A stretch of DNA of 64,000 nucleotides from Lactobacillus sp. ESL0677. GTDB taxonomy: Bacteria > Bacillota > Bacilli > Lactobacillales > Lactobacillaceae. Every line of letters starts with the position of its first letter. Within the stretch, counting starts at the first letter, position 1. The translations under genes and the position numbers were made by a program. The notes under the pieces are model-generated. The model saw only the letters and a list, made by a program, of their open reading frames with translations, did no database searches and was not told where the DNA came from. The stretch covers positions 806,001 through 870,000 of the forward strand of contig NZ_CP113946.1 of NCBI RefSeq assembly GCF_029392875.1, given 5' to 3'. Shown here piece by piece: positions 46,100 to 58,100 of the stretch.

Positions 46100-47293
46100 A
46101 TGGTAAAAGTAGAAAATGAAACGGATTTGTTTGATCGAATTGCATGGAATGTGGTTGTTCCGGTTATCCTGCTAGCATTAATTGGTTTGTATTCGATTTA
46201 TTTTGCAGCAGTTGACGATCCTAGTCACATGGGTAGTCCGATGAAAGCAGTGGTTATGCAAGGGTTATGGTATGTCATCTCTCTTGCCATTGTTGTTTTT
46301 GTCATGCAATTTGATGCAGAGCAACTGTTGCGTGTTGCGCCGTATATTTACGGCTTTGGGATTATCTTACTAATAGCTGTCCTGTTTTTCTATAATCGTA
46401 GTGTGGCAGGAGATACTGGTGCTAAGAGCTGGTTTAAATTAGGACCGATTTCGTTTCAACCATCAGAAGTCATGAAGCCGGCATTTATCTTAATGCTGGC
46501 ACGAGTTGTCCATGAGCATAACAAAAAATTTGCGCATACAATTAAGAATGATTGGTTACTGATTGGTAAAATGGTCGGATGGTTATTGCCAGTTGCAATT
46601 CTGTTGAAATTGCAAAATGACTTCGGAACTATGCTGGTCTTCATTGCCATTGTTGGCGGTGTTGCACTAGTTTCGGGTATTTCGTGGAAAATTATTGCAC
46701 CAATGTTTGCAGCTGTATGTATTTTAGCTGCAAGTGTGATTTTTATGGTAACGACAGAGGGCGGCCAGGCTTTTCTGAGTCACTTCTTCCAGGCATACCA
46801 GTTTAAACGGATTATGTCTTGGCTGAATCCGGCAACTGACACCTCCAAGGGGGCTTATCAATTATGGCAAAGTATGCAGGCTATCGGCTCAGGACAGCTG
46901 TTTGGTAACGGCTTTGGCAAATTGAGTGTCTATGTTCCCGTTCGCGGCTCAGACATGGTTTATTCTGTTATTGGTGAATCATTTGGCTTTGTCGGCAGTG
47001 TTGCAGTCATTCTGCTCTATTTGTACTTAATTGTTCAAATGGTTAAGATTACCTTTGATACGCGGAATGCTTTTTATTCTTATGTATCCACAGGGGTTAT
47101 CATGATGATTTTGTTTCACGTTTTTGAAAATGTGGGCATGAGCATTGATTTGTTGCCGCTGACGGGGATTCCATTACCGTTTATTTCACAAGGTGGGTCA
47201 GCCTTGATTGGTAATATGATTGGTATTGGGATGATTTTATCCATGAAATTTCATAATAAAGATTACATGTTTAGCCAAGCTGGCGACTTTTAA
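46100..47293 (+). CDS. rodA: RodA/FtsW-type SEDS peptidoglycan polymerase, 397 aa
   Basis: About ten membrane segments, the GxKSWFKLGPISFQPSE motif, and the C-terminal LPLTGIPLPFISQGGSALIG signature of SEDS glycosyltransferases. Neighbouring mbl favours RodA (elongation) over FtsW. It polymerises lipid II glycan strands together with a class B PBP encoded elsewhere. Confidence 0.9.
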   Translation: MVKVENETDLFDRIAWNVVVPVILLALIGLYSIYFAAVDDPSHMGSPMKAVVMQGLWYVISLAIVVFVMQFDAEQLLRVAPYIYGFGIILLIAVLFFYNRSVAGDTGAKSWFKLGPISFQPSEVMKPAFILMLARVVHEHNKKFAHTIKNDWLLIGKMVGWLLPVAILLKLQNDFGTMLVFIAIVGGVALVSGISWKIIAPMFAAVCILAASVIFMVTTEGGQAFLSHFFQAYQFKRIMSWLNPATDTSKGAYQLWQSMQAIGSGQLFGNGFGKLSVYVPVRGSDMVYSVIGESFGFVGSVAVILLYLYLIVQMVKITFDTRNAFYSYVSTGVIMMILFHVFENVGMSIDLLPLTGIPLPFISQGGSALIGNMIGIGMILSMKFHNKDYMFSQAGDF

Positions 47294-47306
47294 AATTTAT
47301 AACAAT

Positions 47307-47345
47307 CAAAAAAGTGCATTTACCTCAGGGTAAATGCACTTTTTT
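47307..47345. terminator. Bidirectional terminator between rodA and uspA
   Basis: AAAAAAGTGCATTTACC, loop TCAG, GGTAAATGCACTTTTTT. An almost perfect long stem with T-runs on both strands serving two converging transcripts. Confidence 0.9.
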
Positions 47346-47358
47346 GTATTAACAATAA

Positions 47359-47820
47359 TTATTTGGTTAAAGCTGAATTTTCTCTTGAACGGCAAATCAG
47401 AACGTCACAGTTGGTTGTTCTGGTAACATATTCAGTTACACTGCCGATTAGCAGACGTTCAACGGCATTAAGTCCAGTAGAACCAAGGACGATTAGATCA
47501 ACATGATGTTTTTTAGGAAATTCATGAGCAATAATTGCTTTTGGCGACCCGAACTCAATTGAAAAATGAACTTCCTGTACACCTGCTTGTTTAGCGTTTT
47601 TGTAGTATTGTTCCATTTTTTCTTTTGCGTCATTGGAAACTTGTTCAATCATCTCGGAGTCAAAGCTCGAGACATTTTGAAATGATCGCGTATCAATTAC
47701 GTGCAAAATTTCTAGTATTGCGTCATTGCGGATAGCAGCCGAAACTGCTTTTTTAAAGGCTAAGTCAGCCTCTTTAGAACCATCCACGGCGACTTGAATG
47801 TGGTGATATTGTTTCATCAT
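47359..47820 (-). CDS. Universal stress protein (UspA family), 153 aa
   Basis: Typical Usp fold: YHHIQVAVDGSKEADLAFKK at the N-terminus and the ATP-binding GSTGLNAVERLLIGSVTEYV near the end. AAAGAGGTG is the ribosome site on the reverse strand. Probably senses stress through nucleotide binding. It lies 43 bp after the small membrane gene transcribed in the same direction. Confidence 0.92.
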   Translation of the reverse strand: MMKQYHHIQVAVDGSKEADLAFKKAVSAAIRNDAILEILHVIDTRSFQNVSSFDSEMIEQVSNDAKEKMEQYYKNAKQAGVQEVHFSIEFGSPKAIIAHEFPKKHHVDLIVLGSTGLNAVERLLIGSVTEYVTRTTNCDVLICRSRENSALTK

Positions 47821-47863
47821 TAGAACACCTCTTTCACTATCTATTTTACCAAATTTTGGTTAG

Positions 47864-48145
47864 TTATTCATTCTTTTGATTAATTAATAGACTAAAAATC
47901 AAAATTGTGAGCGAACTGAAAATTAAAGTAATTAAATTTAGATAGCGATTTCTTTGCAATAATAGGAAAATACCCAAAATCGTTTCAATAAAAAGCAGTA
48001 TTGCCGTCCAGCGCATAATTGTCTTGAAATTGTTTGTGCCTTTGCTGTTATAGATTAGGAATTGACCGTCTTGACAGTGCCATAAGTAGAGGGAAGTTAT
48101 CAGTAAAATTAGAAGATAAATTCCCATGATAATTTTAATAGCCAT
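47864..48145 (-). CDS. Small membrane protein with three hydrophobic segments, 93 aa
   Basis: Start at 48145 (AIKIIMGIYLLILLITSLYL) has GTGGAG on the reverse strand; an upstream in-frame start at 48217 would run through a terminator hairpin. Two further hydrophobic segments (WTAILLFIETILGIFLLL; LITLIFSSLTILIFSLL). The family is not recognised. It lies just downstream of a structured RNA and its terminator, so its expression may depend on readthrough. Confidence 0.72.
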   Translation of the reverse strand: MAIKIIMGIYLLILLITSLYLWHCQDGQFLIYNSKGTNNFKTIMRWTAILLFIETILGIFLLLQRNRYLNLITLIFSSLTILIFSLLINQKNE

Positions 48146-48156
48146 AAAAACTCCAC

Positions 48157-48180
48157 AAAAAAACGGCTTAACAACCGTTT
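48157..48180 (-). terminator. Reverse-strand terminator between structured RNA and small membrane gene
   Basis: On the reverse strand AAACGG, loop TTGTTAAG, CCGTTT and a run of about seven T. It lies directly before the ribosome site of the gene at 48145. Confidence 0.65.
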
Positions 48181-48197
48181 TGTAAAATCTCAAAATA

Positions 48198-48388
48198 AAT
48201 CCGAGTTGACAAAACAAAGCATAATGACGCTTGTTGAACCCGCAGTGTTCAAAAATTGAGTAGTAGCGCAGCGAATATGGATCCTATTCTATGATAGTTT
48301 TCCGATTCGGTAGTTATTTACTTACTCGCACGTCTTTAGTTTGATCGGTCAACTTTAATACATTTAAGCTTGTTGATCAACTCAGATT
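48198..48388 (-). ncRNA. Structured noncoding RNA of about 190 nt, 6S RNA-like
   Basis: Four nested helices fold the stretch into one rod: 48198-48209 with 48377-48388 (12 bp, one G-U), 48213-48220 with 48368-48374, 48233-48241 with 48347-48353, and 48258-48265 with 48319-48327. A promoter on the reverse strand predicts a 5' end near 48386, right at the closing helix. No coding frame is visible. Length and a rod with internal loops match 6S RNA (ssrS); a regulatory leader of the membrane gene is the alternative. Confidence 0.6.
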
Positions 48389-48392
48389 AACT

Positions 48393-48424
48393 ATTATACT
48401 ACCCAAGATCATTAGGATTGTCAA
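48393..48424 (-). promoter_or_regulatory. Promoter of the structured RNA
   Basis: On the reverse strand TTGACA (48419-48424) and TATAAT (48393-48398), 20 bp apart; an overlapping TAGTAT (48396-48401) gives the ideal 17 bp. Strong boxes but uncertain register. Confidence 0.6.
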
Positions 48425-49109
48425 GAGTTTAAGCCAATTGATAATCGCGGTTATAAGAATCTGGATTGCAATAAAATTAAATAATATAAAATGCAAAATA
48501 TAACTAGTTATTATTTTGATATTTTTTGATATTATTCAATTTATCTAATACTATATAACAAATTAAAAGCTTTTTGATGAAAAAATGATAAATTTTACTT
48601 TTTAGACTAATAGCTTAATATATTAGTGTTTATTGTACAAATATGCAGACATAAATTAATTACAGTACATTTATATCAATTATAATATATATTAATTTAT
48701 AAAATATAAAATATAGTGAAAATATAAATTATATTTTATGATAAAAGGGACTGATTTAAAGCTGATATTGTCAATATGTATACGACTAGTATGGCTTTAT
48801 TAGCAATATTGGTAAGGCTGCTAATGATTAAAGCTTAAGTATCTAATTGTCTTGAAACAGCTATAAATAAAAATTTAAGTTAGCAAATACATGTAATAGT
48901 TATTACTGCAAATCAATTGGCACAAGTAATTGCATAAACTATAGGTATTTTAACGTAAAGATTTTGATCAATGTTATGTTATTTTAAATACTATACATCC
49001 TAATCTTATTGCATTATTAAAAAATAATTTGATTTACATGTAAATAATTTTAATGAACATATGTAAGTAAATGTTATTTATATTATAACTATAAATTTTG
49101 AAGATTATA
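48425..49109. other. Extremely A/T-rich noncoding region of about 685 bp
   Basis: No gene is supported on either strand. The sequence is dominated by short A/T runs (for example around 48655-48740), without a clear tandem repeat. It separates the structured RNA from the surface-protein promoter. It could carry regulatory curvature or be a remnant of the acquisition of the surface gene. Confidence 0.6.
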
Positions 49110-49138
49110 TTTACATTTTTATAATTATGAAATACAAT
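49110..49138 (+). promoter_or_regulatory. Promoter of the giant surface-protein gene
   Basis: TTTACA (49110-49115), 17-bp spacer, TACAAT (49133-49138), about 35 bp before the ATG; AAAAGGAGAT gives a strong ribosome site. Confidence 0.72.
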
Positions 49139-49172
49139 AGTACGCGTATAACTTTAATCAAAAGGAGATATT

Positions 49173-52100
49173 ATGTTGGGAAAAAATAATTTCAACGAAC
49201 GATTAAGAAAGATGGAAATGCAAGCTAAGCAGGATCGTTTTTCAATACGTAAACTAAGTATTGGTGCAGCTTCTGTGCTGCTTGGCTTTACTTTCTTTGG
49301 TATAAATAGCCAAAGTGTCCAAGCAGATACAGTTACGCCTGCTAAGGAAGTCGAGACAGCAAATAACCAAAATGTTGCGTCGTCAGATAAGCAGACGCTG
49401 CTGCCAACACGTGATGCCATTAAGACAGCTAGTGGCAATAAACAGCAAGCTAAAAAGGCTAATAATGGTAGTCAAAAGCTTGATACTTATGCCAAATTGA
49501 GTAAGTTTTTGCGGGATAGTGATGGCGCTACTGTAAGTGCTAGTGACGGTAATGTTACTAAGCCAACAGCTACACCTAGTGATGCTGTAAAACCTGCTAC
49601 TAGTTCAGCAGTGACACCAGCACAAAAACCAGCAGACGCTAAGCCTGCTGGTGATATTACTGGTAGTAATAGCGTAAATACTGCTGATACTGCAAGTGGT
49701 ATTGCTGCTAATAATAATGCTACAGCTCCAGCTGACACCAACAAGCCAGCGGATGATAAATTGCCGGCTAACACTGATATTACAGCAACATCTGCTAAGC
49801 CAGGTCAAAAACCAGTTACTACTAATCCAGCCGCTACAGGAGTATCCATCACTAATGGTGACAAACCGACTGCTCCAGATCAGGACGACAAGAAAAAGCA
49901 ATTGGCTGACGCACAAGATGGTCAAACTGCTTATGTTAGTAGCTGGAAAGATTTGCTGAATGCCTTTAGCAATACGCAAATTACTAAAATTGAAATTATG
50001 CAGGATATTGTTAATGATGCTAATGCTACGGGCGATCAACCAGTTACGTTGTCAGGTGATCGTAGTTTAACGATTGAATCTAATCCAGCTGATAATAAGC
50101 GCTACATAATTGATTTTAAAAATTCACGTGTTTCTTCAGGTAATAAAGGTAGTCAGGGGCATCTCACTTTATCTTATGATAACTTAACTTTGTACTGTGC
50201 AAGTGATTATGGCGTAGCAGATTCATATTTTAATGTATCAACATTTAACTTTACAGATGTTGACTTCCACGGTAATCAGATGGTATATGCTGGTAATAAC
50301 GATACTGATATTCATTTCTTCGGTCATAATACTGCTGAAACTGTTCCAATGCCTTATACAAGTCAAGTAGATGGCACTAAAGTTAATGGTGATGGTGAAG
50401 ACCAGCAGTTATTTGAATTTCAAGGTAACAGTAACCAATCTTTAACTTTTGAAAAGGGTAGTACTTTTGTAGGAACAACCACTTACGGCAACGTAATTGA
50501 AATGCATGGTACTAATAGTAAAGTAACTTTAGAGCAAGGTGCCCAAGTTACTTTAAATCCAGCTGCTAATGCTGATGGTTCTAAAGGTGGTAATTCTGCT
50601 CAAAATACCACTAAGGCAGCCGGTATTTATATGACGGCTAAAGGCCAAGTATTAATTAACGAAGATGCTAACCTTAATATTAATGTAGGACAGACAAATG
50701 AGAATGCAGCTAAGCCTAATATTACTGATGTGCAATTAAGTGATCAATTTACAGGTAAAGTGGATTATCATGAAGCTGCAGCTATTATCTTATCTGACGC
50801 AGCGGCTACAATTACTGTTCAAGATGGTGGTGCCATTAACGTTAAAACCAATGGTGATGTTAGTGATAATGGTTCTGGTAAAGCTAGTGTTGTAGTTTAT
50901 GATGGTGGTAATATTCAAGTTAATTCACATGGAGCTTTGAATATAACTGGCACTAATATGCAAAAATATGCCGGTACCTTACTGTACATTGCTGGTCAAG
51001 CCGATTTGGAAAACGGAACGCTTAATCTTTCATTGGAAGGCGAAGGTGCTCAAGGTTCAGGAACTGGTGCCAGTACTTTAGTTGACCTTGATTCTTCGAA
51101 GGGTGTTTTAACTGTTAATAACCCACAAAGCCTGATACTAGATGCTCATGCGAATAAGGCAGCCAGTATCATTGGTAATAGTGATATTAAGATCATGAAT
51201 GTCCGTCAGGTTTTTGATTTTCCAGGTTTGCCGCAAATTATTTTGCCACCGTTTCATATTTTAGATGTTAAAAAGACGACTGGTAATAAAGCAACTATTG
51301 GTGTTAACAGGATGGAACTGCTTAACGGTACAACGCCATTAACACATGATATGATTACCGGCCTTGTAAATGATATTAGCACCGATCCAACTCTTGCTGG
51401 ATTAGGAAGTGTGTTAGGAAGCGCATTGGGTGGCCAAGACCCAACGGCTTTATTAACCAGTCTAGCGGGGATTTCTTTTGATGAAATTTTCCCAGCTATT
51501 ATTCAAAATGCCTTCTCTAACCCAGATAATCCAGGGTACAACTACATTCACATGATTCCAGCCAATCCATCCGGATTTTTGGGAATTCAAGATGCTAAAG
51601 TAACTGTTAATAAAGATGGTTCTAGAACAATCTCGGGTTCAATTACTGGCTATGACAAGACAAAAGATGGTCCAAAGAGTGACACGGTCTTTAATAAATT
51701 AGTTGATGGTGGAACAGATGCTTATGTTATTGCTAAGTTCAATAGTACTGGCTCAACTTTAGATGGTCAAACTTGGAAGAGTCCATATCAAGTTGATAAG
51801 CCAACCAAAACGGGAGAATTTAGCTCACCTTATGCAAGTACAGATCTGGTTGGTAATCCGCAGACTTTACCTGCAGGCTTAAAGATTGATGGTACTAAGC
51901 AAACTTTAACCGTACCAAAAAATGGTATGAAATTTAATGGTACAAATGTACCCGGAAATGCAGTTCTTGATTTTAAGAATCATGCTGTTTTATTAGGTGG
52001 CAATAAAGTAGCTAGTTTACCTGCTAATTTAGCTTGGCCGCTACCAGATGGTATGGGTTCATTAACATTACCGTTTGATTTACCGTTTGTGACCCCAGTA

Positions 52101-55100
52101 TCAACAAATGACCCTAAAGAAACTTTATCAACTGAATTTGCAGCTAAAGTTAATGGTGACAATACGTTTAGCTTTACAATTCCAACAGATGTATTTAATA
52201 AACTAATGGCTGGAGCACAATTAGAATTAACACCAGAAGCCAACTTTGTTGGGTATGCTAATGATGCTCAACCATACAGTGTCGATCTGTTGAAGAAGTC
52301 GTTTAAAGATACAGTTGATGATGAAAGAAAGCAACTGGATCAAGCATATCAAGATGCATTAAATATTTTAGCTGATTCTGGTCTTGATCCTGATGGTACT
52401 TATAGGAATGAGATTGATCAAGCTTATCATGCTGCTATTGCAGGTGGTACAGATGATACCAATCCAAATCCAGACAAAACAAATTCTATTTATGGTGTAA
52501 CTGATGATAATAGCGATGCAGCGATTAATGACGTTATTAACCGAGCTCAAAGTGCAATTGATACTATGTATCATAACGCATATGATGGTAAACTTGATAA
52601 GTTTGTTAGTGATCATAAGTTAACTGATAATTCGTTAACTAATACTATTAATGCAGAAAAGAATAAAATTAATGCAGCAACTGGTAAAGATGCAATTAAT
52701 AAAGCAGAACAAGATGCCGAAACTGCTCTAACCGCAGCAGGTAATATAGCTCAAAACAAAGCTAAAGCTAAAGAAGATATTCAAAAATATATTGCAGCAG
52801 CAAAGACTGACTTGGGTAAAGCAGGTGTTGATACTACTAACTTTATAAGTGCAGATTCCGGCTTTACTGATAATGATATTAATACTGCACTTGCTACGAT
52901 AGCAGCTGATGGCTCTAATAAGGACACGGTTGTTAATAGTATTAAGCAAAAGGTTTTTGCTAAATATAACTTAAGCTTGCCGAATGCGATTACAAATTAT
53001 GCTGGCAATAAGGGTAAGGAGTTAACCGGTTTAACATTACCTGCTGGTTCTACTTACCAAAGTGACATTAATAATGCTAAGAGTGATGTTGCTAAGGGCT
53101 TAACCTTTAAAGGCGACGGTAGCGAATTTACTGGTAGTACTAATGTTGCTAATGCTAAGACGGCAATTGACTTAACTGTTGCTAAGGCCAATGCTGCTTC
53201 TGAAGTGCAAAAGTATGCTAGCAGTGTTGTAAATAATTACCCAAGTTGTGGAACTGCTATTAATAAAGTTAATAATACCTATCAGGCTACGATTAAGGGT
53301 GAAACTACCATTGCAGATTTGCAGGATACTACTCATGCTAATGCTAACGCTGATAACCATGACCAAATTTCAGATGTTAAAAATGGTATCGCAGCAATCG
53401 ATCAAGCAATTCAGACTTATAAAGATGGTTTGAAGAAGCATATTACTGTTCAAATCAATGGTGGAACTGATAATGACGGTAAGACTTATGATAGTTTACG
53501 GCATAATATTTCACTTCTGGAAGGTAAGTTTAATAGTCTAGGTCTTGGAACAGATCTTGATATTATTAATGGCATTAAGAAGCTTAATAATAATTTAGAT
53601 CAGGCAGCTTCAATTGCTGGTGATCAGACTGATTCTAAAGCAACAGCTACGATTGATAAGGCGACTAAGGAAGGTGATACTGCTACTGCTGGTACTGCCT
53701 TAGGTGAACAGAAGAAAGCACAAGATTTACTTGATCAAACGTTGAAGTATTACAATGCGCTGAATAAGCTGGTTAATTATACGAACACTCAAGCTTCAAA
53801 GAAACCAGCTGCTAAGCCTGATATTGTCAATGCTGCTAAAGAAGCCGCTAAGAATATCTTTAACGCAACAGACACTGATGCCAATGGTAATGGTCCAATC
53901 GAAGCTGCCGAACAAGATGGTGAAAAAGCTATTGATGACATTATTAAGTACTCTGCTGCTAGTGATGCCATTGAGAACGCGGCTACTCAAGCACATACTC
54001 GTGTAAATAATTCACACGCAACGGTAGCGCAAAAGGCACAATACAACAAGGAAATTGATGATGCTAAGACTGCTGCCTTGAATACGAAACCTGATAAAGG
54101 CGATAAGAACTCAATTTACGGTTCTGATAAGCAGGACTTTATCAATAATCGTCAACAGCGTGTCCTAAATAGATTTAATAAGGCTGCTGCTAAAGCTGAG
54201 GTTGCAGGTTTTGCTGAAGATGCTAAAGCTGTTTTAGGTGCTAAAGCTGACACTGCTATTGATGCGGCTAGAGATAATGCAACAGCAGATAAAGGGACAA
54301 TTGACAATGTATCAGATGCGGGAACGACTGCCCCTGATACGTCTAGTCAAGTTCAAGATGCCGAAAATGCTGCTAAATTAGCCATCTTGGCTGCCCTTAA
54401 GGATCAGGCTAATGCTAAATTAAGTGATAAGGAAACTGAAGTTGGCAATAAGCTTGATGCCCTTAGCGACAATTTGACTCCTGATCAGATTGCCAGTGGC
54501 AAGAGTAAGGCGCACGACTTTGTAACTAATGCCAATGGTACTGGTGCAACAGATCATATTAATGCTGATGAAAGCACAGCAAATGCTGCTGTAACTAATG
54601 CTCAAGATCAAGCTGCTAAGGATGCGGCCTTAGCTAATGGTATCAGTAGTATTAAGACTGATTTAAATAATGGTCTGACTAACCTAAATGGTGTTGTAAC
54701 TGATGCTACTAATAAAGCTAACCGTGCGGCTGCAATTGCTGCAGTTAATGCTGAACATCAGAATGTTGTTGATGCTCTTAATGATAAGACCAAGTATCCT
54801 GACTTAACTGATGAACACCGTAAGCAATTGATTGCTAATGCTAATACAGCTTGGACTAATGGTTTGAGTAATTTAGCAACTTGTGATGATGATCAAGTTG
54901 ATGCGCAAAAGAGTCAAGCAATTAAAAATCTTGACGATATTTTGACTGATGCTGATTCACTAAATAGCACTGATAAAACAGATACTGAAAATGCGCTTAA
55001 TACTGCTAAACAAACCGCTAAACAAAATTTAGATGATGCTAAGACAGCTGCCGAAAATAAGGTTAATGGTTTTACGGATGCTCAAGTTAGTCCAACTGAT

Positions 55101-58100
55101 AAGACAGACCTGATTAGCCAGATTGAGCATGATTATCAGACAGCTTTAGGCAATATTAATGCTGCTAAGACTCCTGCTGAGGCCAATACTGCTGAGCAAA
55201 CTGGTGCAACCAACATGGCACAAGACGCCAACAAGGCTGACTTAATTGCTGCTAAGCAAGATGCTATTAATAAATTAAATGCTGCCCAAATTGCAGATAA
55301 CAAGGTAGTTGATGATGCTCTTGCTGATGGTAAGATTACACAACAGCAGCATGATGACATGATCAGTGAGATTGACAGCTACCATACGCAAGGTACAACG
55401 GCTATTAAGAATGAAACCGATAAGAGTAAGCTTGATACTGATGCCAATAAGTACATCGACTTAATGAACGGTGTCACTACTGATATTGATAATCTTACTT
55501 TGGCTAATAATAAAAATGATGCAATTACTCAATTGCAAACTGCAGCCAACAAGGCTAAAGAGCACATTGATGGTTTAACTGACCTTGGTACTGATGAGAA
55601 GAACGTCTTAAAGGATAAAGTTGAAACTGACTTTGGCAATGCCAAAGATGCAGTTAACTCTGCTACAAGTATTAACGATGTTACTTCAGCTTTAAATACT
55701 GGTAACTCTAATATTCAAGCTGATCAAACTGCTGCTGATGTGCAAAATGCCAAGAATGCTGCTAACAAGAAGCTTGATCAGAAGCTAAAAGATGATAATG
55801 CTGCGATAGACGCCTTGACGAACTTGGATTCAACAAGCAAGGATGCTTTAAAGCAGAAGATCAAGCAAGCTCATGATGATGCGCAAGGTAAAGTTAACGA
55901 TTCTGCTAACACTGACTTAGATAATATTGCTCAAGCTGCAACTGACGGCTGCGATAATATGGATAAAGTTGTTGACAGTGCCCAAGGTCTGGATCAAGTT
56001 AAGCAAAATGATAAAGCTGATTTAGACCAAGCTGCGCAGGAGGCTAATGATCGGATTGATAAATCTGACTTAGATGATCAGTCCAAGGCTGATGCTCATA
56101 AAGCAATCAACGATGCACGCGATCATGCTAAACAGGAAATCGACAAGCCCGAGACAGATACAATTGATAAGGCCAACAAGGCTGAAAGTGATGGGTTAGA
56201 TGCTATCGCTACTGCTGAAGCTAATGCTAATAGTTCATATCTTGCAGGATTGAAAGATCAGGCCGATAAGGACATTGATGCTGCCTGTGATGCTGCTAAT
56301 ACAGTGTTAGACAATGAATGGACTACTCTGAGTGATCAAGAAAAGACTGATTCTACTACAGCTGCTGCCTTTGATACGGCTCATAAAGCAATCGAAGCAG
56401 CTAGAACTAATCGCAAGAACCAAGTTACAGCTGCTAAAGATAAGACAGCCATTGATAATGCGGTTAACGGTGCTAATATTGATGTTAACAACGCCAAAAA
56501 GCCAGCCTTACTCGCTTCAGCTAAGATTAAAGGTAAGGACAAGATTACCCAATATGGTGAAGACGCCAAAGATAAGTTGCCTAATCCTGATAGTACCGGT
56601 GGTGCTGCTAAGATCGATAAACTTGTTAGTGATGCTGTTAATGAAATTAACAATGATGATCAAACTCCTGATGATGTAACTAAGACGATTAATGACTACA
56701 AAGATAAGATTGATAAGATTAATTCGGCTGCTTCAGCTACTAATGCTAGTGAGATTAGCGCTGCTCAACAAGAAGCAATTGTCGCACTTGATCATAAGTT
56801 AAACGGTAATGGCAAGGATCAGGGTGTTCTTGACCAAATTGACGCTTTAAAGGATCACCTGACTTCTGATCAATTGAATGACTTTGAGCAACAAGCACAA
56901 AGTGCACACGACGATGCTGTTGATGCGGTTAATGGCGATGCAACTGTTGCTGCTATAGAGGGCGATCGTGATGCCGGTTTAACTAATATTCAAGAAGCTT
57001 TAGATGACGCTAAGTTGCAGGCAGCTAAGAATGATGCTGATAAGAAATTAGATCAAGCTGCGCAAAATGCTATTGACCAGATTAACAAGATTCCAGACGA
57101 TAAGTTGTCACAGCATGACAAGCAAACTGCCATTGACAACATTAACCATGCAATTTCTAAAGATCCGAACGGTGGTAAGTATCAGATTAACAATGCAAAA
57201 GATCAGAATGCCATTAATAGTATTGTTAGTGATACTGAAGACACGATTATTAATATCGTTAGTGGTGCAAACGATACCGCTCATACTGCTGCTGTTAATG
57301 ACGCTAAGAGTAAACTTGAAGCATTAGCGCAAAAGATTAAGGACAGAATCAGTGATGATCTTGCTGCGGGTAAGTTAAGTCAAACCCAAGCTAATGGCGC
57401 TGACGGTAAAGGTGGTCTTAATAAGCAAGTTGATGATGCGTTAAGTGATGCTGAAGGTAAGATTGATGCTGCTAAAGATCATGTTGCCATTGATGCTGCT
57501 GAAGCAGCTGGTGAAACAGCATTGAATGCTATTAATGATGATGTTACTAAGGATGAAGCCCAGAAGGCTGACCTTGATAAGGTTGCAGCTGAAGTTCAAA
57601 AGGCAAATGATGCAGCTAAGGAATATATTGATAAGCATCCAAATATGACCCCTGAACAACAGCAACAAGTTTATAACCAAATTAATAGCATTAAGAATGA
57701 AGCTAATAGCAACATTAATCATGATCGTAGTGACGCTGATGACCCGATTGGTAAGATGGATCAAGATGCTACTGACGGCGTCAATAAGCTATCTAACTTA
57801 TTAACTAATTGGGATAATAAAGAGCAAGCCATTGAGAAGTTAAAGCAACATGCTAGTGATGTTAAGAATGGTAACGATGGCACTAATGGTCGTCCTAAGT
57901 ACGAACCTATCTCAAAGGATAATCCAGATTTCGCTAACTTAACCGATAGTGATATTGCTAATGCCCAAGCTGCTGTTCATGATGCACAGCGTCAAGGTGA
58001 AAACACAATCTTTGGTTTGGATACTTCTAAGAATGACTTAGATCAAACCGAAAAAGATTGTGAAACTGCGATTGATAATGCTTTATTACCGTATAAGCTC

